Assembly (NCBI GenBank): GCA_000063505.1
Contig: CT971583.1
Location: 1,581,918 to 1,645,917, forward strand
From: Synechococcus sp. WH 7803
GTDB taxonomy: Bacteria > Cyanobacteriota > Cyanobacteriia > PCC-6307 > Cyanobiaceae
Reading direction: 5' to 3'
DNA: 64,000 nucleotides
Shown here: one piece after another, positions 28,982 through 39,674 of the stretch
How positions within the stretch are numbered: position 1 is the first letter of the stretch
How the letters are laid out: the number at the start of each line of letters is the position of its first letter
The notes under the pieces: generated by a model
The model's input: the letters and a program-made list of their open reading frames with translations, nothing else
What the model was told of the DNA's origin: nothing
Databases searched by the model: none
Translations under genes and position numbers: made by a program

Positions 28982-29392
28982 ATGATGCACGGACTGCTCT
29001 GGCTTCCACTGCTGCTGGTGTTCGTGTTGCTGGCCGCCTTGGGTTGGCTCGAACGTCGCAGGCAGTCCCTGTTCAGGCAATGGAGTCAGTCGTCGGAGCT
29101 GGCCAAACTCGATGGTTGCGGAGCAGCCCGCCTCAAGGAGGGTGAACTCAGCTGGAGCAGTTTTCACGCCGGAAGTTTCCGAGAAGAGGGTCGGTTTGTG
29201 ATCAAGACCCTGGAACTGGTTGAGCTGATGTCGCTGGCCTCGGGAGACACACCGCTCTCGGATGAATCCCAGGGCCAATGCCGTCTGCGTTTGATCGGAG
29301 AAGGGCAACAGATGGACGTTCCTTTCTCGGATGCGGAACGGGCCCGTCGCTGGATGGAACAGCTGATGGCCAAGGCCCGCTGTGACCTCTGA
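28982..29392 (+). CDS. Conserved small membrane-anchored protein between ddl and ftsQ
   Basis: The 136-residue protein has one N-terminal membrane span (LLWLPLLLVFVLLAALGWL), a basic stretch (ERRRQSLF) and a cytoplasmic domain of about 100 residues with no motif I recognise. It lies 25 bp after ddl, and its stop overlaps the ftsQ start by one base (TGATG), so it is translated with ftsQ. Position suggests a part in septum or envelope formation, but nothing in the sequence proves this. Confidence 0.75.
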   Translation: MMHGLLWLPLLLVFVLLAALGWLERRRQSLFRQWSQSSELAKLDGCGAARLKEGELSWSSFHAGSFREEGRFVIKTLELVELMSLASGDTPLSDESQGQCRLRLIGEGQQMDVPFSDAERARRWMEQLMAKARCDL

Positions 29393-30243
29393 TGCCCCGC
29401 AGTCAGACCCAATCCAGCCAGCGTCGGGTATCGAAGGCCGCAGGACCGCTGCCTCCAAGCGTTGAACGCCGCAGGCGCCTGCGGCAAGAGCGACGGCGAG
29501 ACCAGTTGATTCAGGCCTGGAGAATCATTGTTTTCAGCGGATCTGCCTCTGCTTTGGCCTGGATTCTCCTCAGTGCTGGCTGGACGCTGCGCTCCATCGA
29601 CCAACTCCAAGTCGTTGGCAGTGATCGCCTAGGCCCTGGCAACGTCGCCAAAGCCGCAGGGCTGCGGTTTCCACTTCCGCTGCTGTCGTTGAAACCGAGC
29701 ACGCTCGAACGTCGCCTGATGGCTGAACTGCCCGTGCAGTCGGTGACCGTGCATCGGCGGTTGCTGCCGCCAGGCTTGGAGGTGGAACTGCAAGATCGAC
29801 GCCCGATCGCCGCCGCCACGCGACGGGGAGCGGGGGGAACGGAGCAGGGCATGGTGGATCGCGACGGGCGCTGGATGCCCCTGACCGTGGCGCGCCAGGG
29901 CGAGGCACCGACCAGTGCTGTACGCGTGCTGGGCTGGATCCCAAGCCGGCGCTCAACCATCGCCAAGCTGCTCGAGCAAAGGGATCAGCTCGGCAGCCCC
30001 TTGCAGGTGATCCACATCGCTCCCGATGGTGATCTCAGCCTGCGCACAACCTCCCTCGGCCTCGTGAAACTCGGCTCCAACGGAGCCTTGCTGGACCAAC
30101 AGCTCAACACCGTGGTGCAATTGACGCGCAGCCTTCCGGCCCAGCTGCGTGGTCAGAACGACACCAGCATTGATCTTTCAGATCCAAGCAAGCCCGAGCT
30201 GCAATTGCCGGCCAAAGCAGCCAAGAAAGCGAGCGAATCCTGA
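29392..30243 (+). CDS. ftsQ: Cell-division protein FtsQ
   Basis: This is a bitopic divisome protein of 283 residues. A long basic cytoplasmic tail ([14 protein letters not shown]) precedes one membrane span ([20 protein letters not shown]) and the periplasmic POTRA domain ([20 protein letters not shown], then [21 protein letters not shown]). FtsQ links early and late division proteins. The ATG at 29392 overlaps the preceding stop; ftsZ follows after about 75 bp. Confidence 0.9.
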   Translation: MPRSQTQSSQRRVSKAAGPLPPSVERRRRLRQERRRDQLIQAWRIIVFSGSASALAWILLSAGWTLRSIDQLQVVGSDRLGPGNVAKAAGLRFPLPLLSLKPSTLERRLMAELPVQSVTVHRRLLPPGLEVELQDRRPIAAATRRGAGGTEQGMVDRDGRWMPLTVARQGEAPTSAVRVLGWIPSRRSTIAKLLEQRDQLGSPLQVIHIAPDGDLSLRTTSLGLVKLGSNGALLDQQLNTVVQLTRSLPAQLRGQNDTSIDLSDPSKPELQLPAKAAKKASES

Positions 30244-30316
30244 CCACCGGTTGCGCTCTCGCCCAAGGAAACCGAGTGTGTCCAGACCTTCAGCGATCGT
30301 CACTCGCAGGGACATA

Positions 30317-31471
30317 ATGCACTCGCAGCTCAACGGGTCAGCACGAACCATGGAGATGGTGAACGGTCAGATGTCGTCGTCTCCAGCGGTTGAAGGGATT
30401 CTTCCCAGTCAGTCAGCCCGGATTGAGGTGATCGGCGTGGGCGGTGGTGGCAGCAATGCCGTCAATCGCATGATCATGAGTGACCTCGAGGGTGTCGCCT
30501 ATCGCGTGCTGAACACGGATGCCCAAGCCCTGATCCAGTCATCCGCGGAACACCGGGTTCAACTTGGTCAAACCCTCACCAGGGGCCTGGGCGCTGGTGG
30601 CAATCCCAACATCGGCCAGAAAGCGGCTGAGGAATCCCGCGCCGATCTCCAGCAAGCCATCCAGGGTGCTGACCTGGTGTTCATCGCTGCCGGAATGGGC
30701 GGAGGAACCGGCACCGGAGCGGCTCCCGTTGTTGCCGAGGTCGCCAAGGAAAGTGGCGCTCTCACCGTTGGCATTGTCACCAAACCGTTTGGTTTCGAAG
30801 GTCGCCGGCGCATGCGTCAGGCTGATGAGGGCATCGCTCGCCTGGCAGAGCACGTGGACACCCTGATTGTGATCCCCAATGACAGGCTCAGGGATGCGAT
30901 CGCAGGTGCTCCTCTTCAGGAAGCGTTTCGCAGCGCGGACGATGTGCTGCGGATGGGCGTGAAGGGAATCAGCGACATCATCACCTGCCCAGGCCTTGTG
31001 AATGTGGATTTCGCCGACGTGCGTTCGGTGATGACCGAAGCCGGCACAGCCCTGCTTGGCATCGGCGTTGGATCAGGACGCTCCCGGGCCATCGAAGCGG
31101 CCCAGACCGCGATCAACAGCCCACTGCTTGAGGCAGCTCGGATCGATGGCGCCAAGGGATGCGTGATCAACATCAGCGGCGGTCGTGACATGACCCTCGA
31201 GGACATGACCAGTGCGTCCGAAGTGATCTACGACGTGGTGGATCCCGAAGCCAACATCATCGTGGGTGCTGTGGTGGATGAGGCTCTCGAAGGGGAGATT
31301 CACGTGACTGTGATTGCCACGGGGTTCGAAAACGGTCAGCCCTATCGCAGCGAACGCAGCATTCCTCAGGCCGCACCCTCTGCATATGCATCCCCTGAAC
31401 CCTCGGACGCTGGGGCCAGGATTCCCGAGTTTCTGCGGCAGCGCCAATCCCGTCAGGATCCAACGGACTGA
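30317..31471 (+). CDS. ftsZ: Cell-division GTPase FtsZ
   Basis: FtsZ polymerises into the cytokinetic ring. The 384-residue reading contains the nucleotide-binding [18 protein letters not shown], the tubulin signature [14 protein letters not shown] and the T7-loop [11 protein letters not shown]. The C-terminus is [19 protein letters not shown], with the conserved (D/R)IPxFLR tail that binds partner proteins such as Ftn2. The ATG at 30317 has an upstream AGGGA; ATG 30350 (MEMVNGQM) is the alternative. It is the last gene of the ddl-ftsQ run and ends at a hairpin. Confidence 0.96.
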   Translation: MHSQLNGSARTMEMVNGQMSSSPAVEGILPSQSARIEVIGVGGGGSNAVNRMIMSDLEGVAYRVLNTDAQALIQSSAEHRVQLGQTLTRGLGAGGNPNIGQKAAEESRADLQQAIQGADLVFIAAGMGGGTGTGAAPVVAEVAKESGALTVGIVTKPFGFEGRRRMRQADEGIARLAEHVDTLIVIPNDRLRDAIAGAPLQEAFRSADDVLRMGVKGISDIITCPGLVNVDFADVRSVMTEAGTALLGIGVGSGRSRAIEAAQTAINSPLLEAARIDGAKGCVINISGGRDMTLEDMTSASEVIYDVVDPEANIIVGAVVDEALEGEIHVTVIATGFENGQPYRSERSIPQAAPSAYASPEPSDAGARIPEFLRQRQSRQDPTD

Positions 31472-31478
31472 CGTTGAG

Positions 31479-31515
31479 CCACTGCAGAGCTCGCACAACG
31501 GCTCTGCAGTGTTTG
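31479..31515 (+). terminator. Hairpin downstream of ftsZ
   Basis: An 11-bp perfect inverted repeat, CACTGCAGAGC (31480-31490) and GCTCTGCAGTG (31501-31511), has a 10-nt loop and is followed by GTTTGAAAAG. The U-run is weak. It probably ends ftsZ transcripts and may also protect the 3' end of the opposing SRP RNA. Confidence 0.6.
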
Positions 31516-31520
31516 AAAAG

Positions 31521-31622
31521 GGGTGACCCGGAATCCACGCCTGTCCCGAGCATCCCGTGTGGCTGCTGCCTTCCGGATCTGACCAGGTTTGGGCGTCTGA
31601 ACCGCATGGGTCCGAGTCACTT
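31521..31622 (-). ncRNA. ffs: Signal recognition particle 4.5S-type RNA
   Basis: The minus strand carries the SRP RNA core: GGTCAGATCCGGAAGGCAGC followed by AGCC, the symmetric and asymmetric internal loops capped by a GGAA tetraloop. Flanking arms GTGACTCGG and CCGGGTCAC pair at the termini. It binds Ffh to target membrane proteins. The ends are estimated from the pairing and may be off by a few bases. Confidence 0.9.
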
Positions 31623-31662
31623 CGGATGTTAGCAATGGACTCCCGCTGCCTAGAGGAAGAGG

Positions 31663-32481
31663 TTGAGAGCCTCGGATCTGATCCGGTTCAAACAATCCGG
31701 CCGCACCATCACGATGCTCACGGCCTGGGATGCCCTGAGCGCTTCTGTCGTTGAAGAAGCCGGTGCTGACATCGTGCTGGTGGGGGACTCTCTGGCCATG
31801 GTGAGCCTTGGGCACGCCACCACCTTGCCCGTGACTCTTGAGCAGATGCTGCTCCACACCCAGGCGGTCTGCCGTGGCTTGAGCAAGCCCCCCTCTGAGC
31901 AGCCATTGGTGATCACCGATCTGCCTTTTCTCAGCTACCAGTGCGGTCTCGACCGTGCCGTGGCCGCTGCAGGACACCTGCTCAAGCATTCATGCGCAGG
32001 CGGCGTGAAACTGGAAGGCGCCGAGCCGGAAGTGGTGCAGGTGATCGAGCGGCTGGTGCGCATGGGGATTCCTGTGATGGGCCACCTCGGACTGACCCCC
32101 CAATCGGTGCATCAACTGGGGTACCGCCGCCAGGCGAAGGATCCCGTGAGCCAGGAACGGTTACGGCTCCAGGCTTCGGAACTGGAGAAGGCCGGTTGCT
32201 TTGCAATGGTTCTGGAGCACGTGCCCGAAGCCCTGGCTGGTCACCTGCGGCGAGACCTGGCGATCCCTGTGATCGGAATCGGTGCCGGGCAGAACTGCGA
32301 TGGTCAGGTGAGCGTGACCGCTGACCTGCTGGGTCTCACCCCCCGGCAACCCCCCTTCAGTCCTGCCCGCCTTGAGGGGAGGACTCTGGGCATTGAGGCG
32401 CTTCGGTGCTGGCTGGAGGAACAGCGACAGCCGGGAGCCGATCCCACCACTGCACAACCTCCACCAGGATCTGATTGCTGA
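31663..32481 (+). CDS. panB: 3-methyl-2-oxobutanoate hydroxymethyltransferase
   Basis: PanB makes ketopantoate, the first step of pantothenate and coenzyme A synthesis. The 272-residue protein shows [44 protein letters not shown]-like residues (QLGYR) and the [13 protein letters not shown] active-site loop. The start is TTG at 31663, supported by a purine-rich AGAGGAAGAGG immediately before it; no ATG lies closer. The last 125 bp overlap the opposing hemW gene, so the proline-rich tail is encoded opposite the HemW C-terminus. Confidence 0.93.
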   Translation: MRASDLIRFKQSGRTITMLTAWDALSASVVEEAGADIVLVGDSLAMVSLGHATTLPVTLEQMLLHTQAVCRGLSKPPSEQPLVITDLPFLSYQCGLDRAVAAAGHLLKHSCAGGVKLEGAEPEVVQVIERLVRMGIPVMGHLGLTPQSVHQLGYRRQAKDPVSQERLRLQASELEKAGCFAMVLEHVPEALAGHLRRDLAIPVIGIGAGQNCDGQVSVTADLLGLTPRQPPFSPARLEGRTLGIEALRCWLEEQRQPGADPTTAQPPPGSDC

Positions 32482-33658
32482 GGGCCATACCAAGGGGGTC
32501 TGTGAGTCGCCAACGGCGCCCTTGTTGCTCCAGCAAGCCCTGAGCGAGGAACACCTGCCAACGCTGTTCCAGCTCTGGAAGATGCACGGCACAGCGCTGG
32601 GCACTCCAACCACTGGCCAAGGCCTGCTGCAGCAAATCCACCCCCTCCCGGCGGCGTAGCCCCACCAACAGCCGGTCTTCGAGGCTGAGCGGCTGTGCGC
32701 TCTCCCGCAGCAGCGAGGTATGGGGCCCTTCCTGCTGTTGCTGCTCGAGCCACAGGGCATAGGCCTCGCGGATGCGCGGCCTGGCGAATCGCTCACCCCA
32801 GGGGGCACTGGTGGCGCCAAGGCCAAAGGCCCACCACCCCGCACCACTCCAGTACACGCGGTTGTGGCGCGAGGCATGCCCCGGCCAGGAGTAATTGGAA
32901 ATCTCGTAGCGGCAGTACCCCGCCTCGAAAAGACGCTGCGTCGTGAACGCGATTCGATCGGCGGCACCGTCCTCATCGGGAAGCCTGAGCGTGCCCTGCT
33001 GCTCGCGCCTGGCGAACACGGTGCCAGGCTCAATGCTGAGGTCGTAGATCGAAAGGTGGGGCGCCTGCAGCGCCACGGCCTCCGAAAGGGTTGCAGCCCA
33101 GGCCGCATCATCCTGGTCGGGGAGATTGCGGATCAGATCCAGGCTCCAGCTGCGTAGACGTCCATCCTGAAGAAAGCGCTGCATCCAGCGGCAGGCCTCC
33201 AGCACATCCTTGCGGCGATGTCGGCGCCCCAGAGCAGCGAGCACACCATCATCGAAACTCTGCCCACCAAGACTCACCCGGTTCACACCGTGGCGAACCA
33301 GGGCCGAAAGGTCGTCGAGCGCGAAGCTGGCTGGATCCATCTCCAACGTGACCTCCGCCCCTTGTTGCAGGCCGAAACGGTCAGTCAGGGCCGCGAGCAG
33401 GCCTCCCACCTGATCCGCCGTCAGCAGGGACGGGGTGCCGCCACCGATGTACACCGTGGCCAGGGGGGGACCCGCTGGCGACAGGCGGATCTCTTGGAGA
33501 ATGCTGTCGAGGTAGAGCGCAATGGATCCGCTGCCAGGACCATCCAGCGCTTGCACACGATCACCAAGCGGGACGACTGCGAAATCGCAGTAGAAGCAGC
33601 GGCGATGGCAAAAAGGAATATGGAGATAGGCGCTTCGGGGCGCGGGTGCGGACATCAT
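32357..33658 (-). CDS. hemW: HemW-like radical SAM protein (haem chaperone)
   Basis: The 433-residue protein is related to oxygen-independent coproporphyrinogen oxidase. It has the radical SAM motif CHRRCFYC near residue 17, [10 protein letters not shown], the [19 protein letters not shown] segment and the HemW-type C-terminal domain ([20 protein letters not shown]). The CxxxCxxC spacing and absence of the extra N-terminal cysteine region favour HemW, thought to bind and transfer haem, over true HemN. It overlaps panB by 125 bp at the 3' end and lies divergent to the PIN-TRAM gene. Confidence 0.87.
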   Translation of the reverse strand: MMSAPAPRSAYLHIPFCHRRCFYCDFAVVPLGDRVQALDGPGSGSIALYLDSILQEIRLSPAGPPLATVYIGGGTPSLLTADQVGGLLAALTDRFGLQQGAEVTLEMDPASFALDDLSALVRHGVNRVSLGGQSFDDGVLAALGRRHRRKDVLEACRWMQRFLQDGRLRSWSLDLIRNLPDQDDAAWAATLSEAVALQAPHLSIYDLSIEPGTVFARREQQGTLRLPDEDGAADRIAFTTQRLFEAGYCRYEISNYSWPGHASRHNRVYWSGAGWWAFGLGATSAPWGERFARPRIREAYALWLEQQQQEGPHTSLLRESAQPLSLEDRLLVGLRRREGVDLLQQALASGWSAQRCAVHLPELEQRWQVFLAQGLLEQQGRRWRLTDPLGMALSNQILVEVVQWWDRLPAVAVPPASTEAPQCPESSPQGGQD

Positions 33659-33726
33659 CCCGAGCCAAACGGTCGACGATGATGCATGCTGCCTTCAAAC
33701 GGGGTGAGCAGCCGGGATCCAACACG

Positions 33727-34881
33727 ATGGTTGAAGCGCTCATTCTCCTTCTCTTTCTGATCTCCGGTTCAGCCACGGGCTGGATGGGCGTGCATCTGCT
33801 GCCCCAGGAGCTTCTCGACGACGTGAACGCCCAGGGGGTTCGCCTTGGCCTGACGGCTGCTGGTGCGGGCATCGGCATCGTGGCGGGGCTCGTGTTCCGG
33901 AGGCTGCGGCAGCAGCTGATGCGGCAAGTGCGCACCATGCCCACCGACCTGCTCGTGAGCCGGGCCGTGGGCCTGATCTTGGGGCTGCTGGTGGCCAACC
34001 TGCTGCTGGCACCGATTCTGTTGTTGCCCCTGGCGGGGGCCAGCTCCCTGGTCAAACCCCTGGCCGCCATTCTCAGCAACGGATTCTTCGGTGTGCTGGG
34101 GTACAACCTGGCTGAGGTGCATGGACGCACTCTGCTGCGGTTCTTCAACCCAACGTCCACCGAAGCCCTGCTGGTGGCCGATGGCGTTCTCACACCGGCA
34201 ACGGCCAAGATCCTCGACACCAGCGTGATCATCGATGGGCGCATCCGCGGAATGATCGGCTGCGGCCTGCTGGAGGGAAAAGTGATCGTGGCCCAGACCG
34301 TGATCGATGAGATGCAGCAGCTGGCCGACTCCAACAACTTGGAGAAGCGCGGCAAAGGTCGCCGCGGCCTCAAGTTGCTCAATGAATTGCGCGAGGCCTA
34401 CGAGCGTCGCCTCGTGATCAACACCACGCGCTACGACGGCGCCGGCACCGATGACCGGCTGCTCCAGCTCACCGAAGACACCGGCGGCACTCTGGTGACC
34501 GCTGATTTCAACCTGGCCCAGGTGGCCCGCTTAAAAGAGCTGAAGGTGATGAACCTCAGTGAACTCGTGATCGCCCTGCGTCCCGAAGTACAGCCAGGCG
34601 ATGAACTCAATCTCAAAATCGTGCGGGAGGGCAAGGCCGATGACCAGGGAGTGGCCTACCTGGAGGACGGCACGATGGTGGTGGTCGAAAATGCCCGTTC
34701 AGCGATTGGAGAACGCCGTCCTGTGGTGATCACCGGCGCTCTCCAGAATCCGAGCGGGCGCATGGTGTTTGCCCGTCTCGATCAGGACCGGGCCCCAACC
34801 GTGGTCGGCAAAGAAAGCAAGGCGTCCAAACCACCGCGCAAGCTCAAAAGCAACGAGCGTCCAACGTCGGAATCCCGCTAG
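33727..34881 (+). CDS. Integral-membrane PIN-TRAM domain protein (putative RNase)
   Basis: The 384-residue protein has about four N-terminal membrane segments (first LILLLFLISGSATGWMGV), then a PIN nuclease domain with acidic residues in LDTSVIIDGRI, VIDEMQQLAD, GTDDRLLQL and LVTADFNLA. A TRAM RNA-binding domain follows and the tail is basic. This layout matches the YacL family. It is probably a membrane-bound ribonuclease; the target is unknown. The ATG at 33727 starts just before the first membrane helix. clpR begins 30 bp downstream on the same strand. Confidence 0.88.
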   Translation: MVEALILLLFLISGSATGWMGVHLLPQELLDDVNAQGVRLGLTAAGAGIGIVAGLVFRRLRQQLMRQVRTMPTDLLVSRAVGLILGLLVANLLLAPILLLPLAGASSLVKPLAAILSNGFFGVLGYNLAEVHGRTLLRFFNPTSTEALLVADGVLTPATAKILDTSVIIDGRIRGMIGCGLLEGKVIVAQTVIDEMQQLADSNNLEKRGKGRRGLKLLNELREAYERRLVINTTRYDGAGTDDRLLQLTEDTGGTLVTADFNLAQVARLKELKVMNLSELVIALRPEVQPGDELNLKIVREGKADDQGVAYLEDGTMVVVENARSAIGERRPVVITGALQNPSGRMVFARLDQDRAPTVVGKESKASKPPRKLKSNERPTSESR

Positions 34882-34911
34882 GCTCCTGCCACGACAGGAG
34901 ATGAGAAGCGG

Positions 34912-35583
34912 ATGACCACGTCAGCCCCGTATTACGGCGATTCGTCGGTGATGAGAACACCGCCACCGGATCTTCCCTCCTTGCTGCTCAAGGAACGGAT
35001 CGTCTATCTCGGGCTTCCTCTGTTTTCAGACGACGACACCAAGCGTCAGGTGGGGATCGATGTCACCGAATTGATCATCGCCCAACTCCTTTACCTGGAG
35101 TTCGACAACCCCGACAAACCGATCTACTTCTATATCAACTCCACGGGAACGAGCTGGTACACCGGTGATGCCATCGGTTTTGAAACCGAAGCGTTCGCGA
35201 TCTGCGACACCCTTCGCTACGTGAAACCTCCCGTCCACACCATCTGCATTGGCCAGGCGATGGGAACAGCCGCTGTGATCCTTTCAGCCGGCACCAAAGG
35301 GCAGCGCGCCGCTCTTCCCCATGCCTCGATCGTGCTGCACCAACCTCGCAGCGGCGCCCGCGGCCAAGCCACCGACATCCAGATCCGCGCCCAAGAGGTT
35401 CTCCACAACAAGCGCGCCATGCTGGAAATTCTCTCCACCAACACGGGACGCTCCGTGGAAGAGCTCTCGAAGGATTCCGATCGCATGAGCTATCTCACGC
35501 CTGAGCAAGCCAAGGAGTACGGGCTGATCGACCGCGTCCTCACCAGTCGCAAGGATCTGCCGGCGCCGGTTCCCGCAGCCTGA
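34912..35583 (+). CDS. clpR: ClpR, catalytically inactive ClpP-like protease subunit
   Basis: The 223-residue protein has the ClpP fold but lacks the nucleophile: where ClpP reads AASMG, this reads QAMGTAA, so the serine is replaced. The region LHQPRSG keeps the histidine. The oxyanion loop reads INSTGTSW rather than INSPGGS. ClpR forms mixed heptamers with ClpP3 in cyanobacteria. Here it lies 45 bp upstream of an intact clpP, matching the clpR-clpP3 operon. Confidence 0.92.
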   Translation: MTTSAPYYGDSSVMRTPPPDLPSLLLKERIVYLGLPLFSDDDTKRQVGIDVTELIIAQLLYLEFDNPDKPIYFYINSTGTSWYTGDAIGFETEAFAICDTLRYVKPPVHTICIGQAMGTAAVILSAGTKGQRAALPHASIVLHQPRSGARGQATDIQIRAQEVLHNKRAMLEILSTNTGRSVEELSKDSDRMSYLTPEQAKEYGLIDRVLTSRKDLPAPVPAA

Positions 35584-35628
35584 CCTCGTTCACGACCAAC
35601 TTTTTCCACCCGTCATCCCCCAGGAACC

Positions 35629-36231
35629 ATGCCCATCGGAACTCCAAGCGTCCCTTACCGTCTTCCCGGCAGCCAGATGGAGCGCTGGGTCGACATCTAC
35701 ACCCGTTTGGGAGTGGAGAGGATTCTGTTTCTCGGCTCGGAAGTGAACGACGCCGTCGCCAACAGCCTGGTGGCTCAGATGCTGTACCTCGACTCTGAAG
35801 ACAGCGGCAAGCCGATTTACCTCTACATCAATTCCCCTGGTGGCTCGGTAACCGCAGGCCTGGCCATCTACGACACCATGAAATACGTCAAGAGTGACGT
35901 GGTCACGATTTGCGTGGGCCTAGCCGCCTCGATGGGTGCCTTTCTTCTCGCAGCCGGCACCCAAGGCAAGCGCCTGGCGCTTCCCCACAGCCGGATCATG
36001 ATCCACCAACCCCTGGGCGGAACCGCCCAACGTCAAGCCAGCGATATCGAGATTGAAGCCCAGGAGATCCTGCGCATGAAAGAAATGCTCAACCGCTCCA
36101 TGGCGGACATGAGCGGCCAGAGCTTCGAGAAAATCGAGAAGGACACCGACCGTGACTACTTCCTGAGCAGCCAGGAAGCCATGGACTACGGCCTGATCGA
36201 CCGCGTGATCGCCCACCCGAACGAGGCCTGA
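35629..36231 (+). CDS. clpP: ATP-dependent Clp protease proteolytic subunit (ClpP3-type)
   Basis: The 200-residue serine protease subunit has the intact triad: Ser101 in GLAASMGAF, His126 in [10 protein letters not shown] and an aspartate in [20 protein letters not shown] forms the oxyanion loop. It is expected to assemble with the neighbouring ClpR and a ClpC or ClpX ATPase. I call it ClpP3-type only because of the neighbouring clpR. ilvC starts 56 bp downstream. Confidence 0.95.
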   Translation: MPIGTPSVPYRLPGSQMERWVDIYTRLGVERILFLGSEVNDAVANSLVAQMLYLDSEDSGKPIYLYINSPGGSVTAGLAIYDTMKYVKSDVVTICVGLAASMGAFLLAAGTQGKRLALPHSRIMIHQPLGGTAQRQASDIEIEAQEILRMKEMLNRSMADMSGQSFEKIEKDTDRDYFLSSQEAMDYGLIDRVIAHPNEA

Positions 36232-36251
36232 GCCAACCGGCGCTTGCGTAA

Positions 36252-37283
<1,032 letters not shown>

Positions 37284-37311
37284 GACGGGGACCATTCAGT
37301 CCGCTTATCTG

Positions 37312-38307
37312 GTGATCGCCGCGGCCGGTTTCGACTGGTTGATCGGTGATCCCCATTGGTCACCCCATCCAGTGGTCTGGATGGGGAGGGCCATCCACTG
37401 GCTCAGGCAACGGCTGGAACCCTGGGCGGGAGACCGTCCCAGGGCACTGCGCTTGAGTGGTGGTCTGATCACGGCGGCCCTGGTGTTGACCAGCGCGGGC
37501 GCTGGTTGGCTGATCGAGCGTCTTTGGCTGCAATCCAGCGGACTGTGGCAGTGGGCTGCCGGTGTGATCCTGATCGTGGCCCTCGCCAGTGCGCTGGCGG
37601 CACGAAGCCTTCACGACAGCGTCATGGCCGTGGTCAAGGCCCTCCCAGCCAAGGGCGATGAAGAGCCGACCCTGGCCCGGGAGCGGCTGAGCTGGATTGT
37701 GGGCCGTGAGACGAAGCAGCTCAGCGGCAATGAGATTTTGCGAGCAGCTGCGGAGACGGCCAGTGAAAATGCCGTGGATGGCGTCTTCGCGCCCTTGTTT
37801 TGGATGCTCGTGGGCGTGGCCCTGTGGAGCGCAGGCTGGCTGCAAAGTCCTGGCCCCCTCGCCCTGGCGTGGGGGTTCAAGGCCAGCAGCACCCTCGACT
37901 CCATGCTGGGCTACAGGCGCGGGAGATTGCGCTGGCTGGGAACCGCTGGCGCCCGTTTGGACGATGCCCTTACCTGGCTGCCCTGCCGGCTGGTGATGGT
38001 GACGCTGCCGTTGATCAGCCGCAGCTGGTGGTTCTGGCCCTCATTGGTGCGAGCAGCGGAACGGGATGGCGCTGCAGATCCTTCACCCAATGCCGGACGA
38101 TCGGAAGCGATCTACGCCCATTGCGCCGGGGTTGAGCTGGGGGGCTGGAACCGCTACGGAAACACCTGGATCGAGAAACCCCTGCTCGGCGCTGGGGGAG
38201 CACAGGCCGACCCACGCGGCGTGCGAACCATCCTGTCGCTCTCATCACGACTGGAATGGATGTGGCTGGCGGCAGCAGCAGGGCTGAGCCTGCTCACGCA
38301 GCACTAA
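37312..38307 (+). CDS. cobD: Adenosylcobinamide-phosphate synthase CobD/CbiB
   Basis: This integral-membrane enzyme attaches the aminopropanol side chain in cobalamin (pseudocobalamin in picocyanobacteria) synthesis. The 331-residue product shows AAGFDWLIGDPHWSPHPVVWMG, the ETASENAVDGVFAPLFW signature, FKASSTLDSMLGYR and SEAIYAHCAGVELGG, with four or five membrane segments. The start is GTG at 37312; the frame is closed by a stop at 37282 and no ATG is available. Its stop lies 15 bp from the stop of the opposing sugar transferase. Confidence 0.93.
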   Translation: MIAAAGFDWLIGDPHWSPHPVVWMGRAIHWLRQRLEPWAGDRPRALRLSGGLITAALVLTSAGAGWLIERLWLQSSGLWQWAAGVILIVALASALAARSLHDSVMAVVKALPAKGDEEPTLARERLSWIVGRETKQLSGNEILRAAAETASENAVDGVFAPLFWMLVGVALWSAGWLQSPGPLALAWGFKASSTLDSMLGYRRGRLRWLGTAGARLDDALTWLPCRLVMVTLPLISRSWWFWPSLVRAAERDGAADPSPNAGRSEAIYAHCAGVELGGWNRYGNTWIEKPLLGAGGAQADPRGVRTILSLSSRLEWMWLAAAAGLSLLTQH

Positions 38308-38322
38308 CGCAGCGCATGGGGA

Positions 38323-39102
38323 TCAATACGCCCCGCGGTCCATCGGCAGCAACAGCACACCGAACGTGCGCAGGATGATGGCGCAATCAAGCAGGAAGGA
38401 ACGGCCTCGGGCATAGGCCAGATCCAATCGAACCCTCTTGGCATAACTGAGGTTATTGCGCCCGCTCACCTGCCAAAGCCCCGTCAAGCCTGGACGGACA
38501 GCCAGCACTTCATCCATGTAATCGGAATAACGCTCAATCTCCTTATCAACGATCGGCCTTGGACCCACCACGCTCATTTCCCCACGCAACACATTGAGGA
38601 ACTGGGGAAGTTCATCAAGACTTGACCGCCTGAGAAACCGGCCAATCGGTGTAATCCGCGGATCGTTCCGGAGCTTGAAGTCACGCTCGAACTCAGCACG
38701 CATGGCTGGCGATCGCTCCAGCACCTGCGCCAGCACGGCATCCGCATCGGCTCGCATGGTGCGGAATTTGATGCAGCCGAAGCGCCGGTAGCCGCGGCCA
38801 ACGCGTTTCTGCACATAAAACACCGGCCCCGGAGAGCTGAGTTTCACCAGCGCTGCCAAGACACCGAACAGCGGGGCACCCACCGCAAGAACCGCGAGTG
38901 AGAAAAGCACATCACCGCTGCGTTTGAGCGTGCGCCCCACGCGGCTTTGACGGCGCACGAGGGTGAGCGCCGTCAGGCTCGAGGGAGGCGCGGAAATCAG
39001 CTCCAGATGCCGACGCGATGCACGACGCCTGAGCCCGGAAGCCGAAGTCTTCAACACAGATCGCCCTGATGCGCTGAGCAATCCCTGTCCCTCCTGTCTC
39101 AT
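38323..39102 (-). CDS. Polyprenyl-phosphate sugar-1-phosphate transferase (initiating glycosyltransferase)
   Basis: The 259-residue protein is a short WcaJ/WbaP C-terminal-type transferase that loads the first sugar onto the lipid carrier for extracellular polysaccharide or O-antigen. It has one hydrophobic re-entrant helix (SLAVLAVGAPLFGVLAAL), then SPGPVFYVQKRVG, FGCIKFRTM, SSLDELPQFLNVL, MSVVGPRP and a C-terminal LTGLWQVSGR. The ATG at 39102 is chosen; TTG 39123 is possible. No other polysaccharide genes are adjacent. The 150 bp upstream probably contain its promoter. Confidence 0.9.
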   Translation of the reverse strand: MRQEGQGLLSASGRSVLKTSASGLRRRASRRHLELISAPPSSLTALTLVRRQSRVGRTLKRSGDVLFSLAVLAVGAPLFGVLAALVKLSSPGPVFYVQKRVGRGYRRFGCIKFRTMRADADAVLAQVLERSPAMRAEFERDFKLRNDPRITPIGRFLRRSSLDELPQFLNVLRGEMSVVGPRPIVDKEIERYSDYMDEVLAVRPGLTGLWQVSGRNNLSYAKRVRLDLAYARGRSFLLDCAIILRTFGVLLLPMDRGAY

Positions 39103-39277
39103 CCCAATCAACTGCAACGCCAATGATCCGTCAGCACTTCAGGGTCAGTAGCTGCAACGGCACAGAAGCAAAGCCCAGGCTGCAAGCGTTTCGCCATCCA
39201 GTCTCACAACGCGACAGGTTCATCACGAAGTCTCTCAGGAAATTGCCGACGACTCGCCTTGTCCCGAAGCTTGGGAC

Positions 39278-39535
39278 ATGGCAATCACCAGCACCCCTCT
39301 CAACAGCCTTCTTGAGGAATCCCTGAAAGAGGCCTCAATCGGTGAGACCGTTCACTTTCGCTGGCATGCCACGCCAGTGGGAATTGCTGCCTTGTGGCAT
39401 TCAGACGACCAGCCTCTGACCCCTCCTTTCGACGACGCCTTGAAGGAAGGACTTGACGTTGGGCTTGACCTAAGCAGGGAAGAACGAGAATTCCATCAGG
39501 TCAGCCTCGGGCTGGTCCTGCTGTTTCACTCCTGA
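39278..39535 (+). CDS. Small hypothetical protein
   Basis: The ATG at 39278 opens an 85-residue acidic frame (MAITSTPLNSLLEESLKEAS to LGLVLLFHS). I do not recognise it. It has no membrane span, no signal and no cysteine. It lies between the divergent sugar transferase and the tRNA-Ser gene, with no strong ribosome-binding site in view. Codon use looks like its neighbours, so it may be real, but conservation is untested. Confidence 0.5.
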   Translation: MAITSTPLNSLLEESLKEASIGETVHFRWHATPVGIAALWHSDDQPLTPPFDDALKEGLDVGLDLSREEREFHQVSLGLVLLFHS

Positions 39536-39562
39536 TTCAGGACGATTTGATGGCATCGAAAA

Positions 39563-39649
39563 CGGAGAGGGTGGGATTCGAACCCACGAGGGTGTGACCC
39601 CTACACGATTTCGAGTCGTGCGCAATCAACCGGACTCTGCCACCTCTCC
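39563..39649 (-). tRNA. tRNA-Ser(CGA)
   Basis: This is an 87-nt serine tRNA with acceptor GGAGAGG/CCTCTCC, anticodon stem CACGA/TCGTG holding loop CTCGAAA (anticodon CGA, reading UCG), a long variable arm and the T-arm GGGTTCGAATCCC. The discriminator is G, as in serine tRNAs. CCA is not encoded. Confidence 0.95.
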
Positions 39650-39674
39650 CTGCGCAGTCATGCGCTCAATCACT

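Noticed and set aside
31480-31622. ffs on the plus strand
   Set aside because: The conserved GGTCAGATCCGGAAGGCAGC core and terminal pairing read correctly only on the minus strand.
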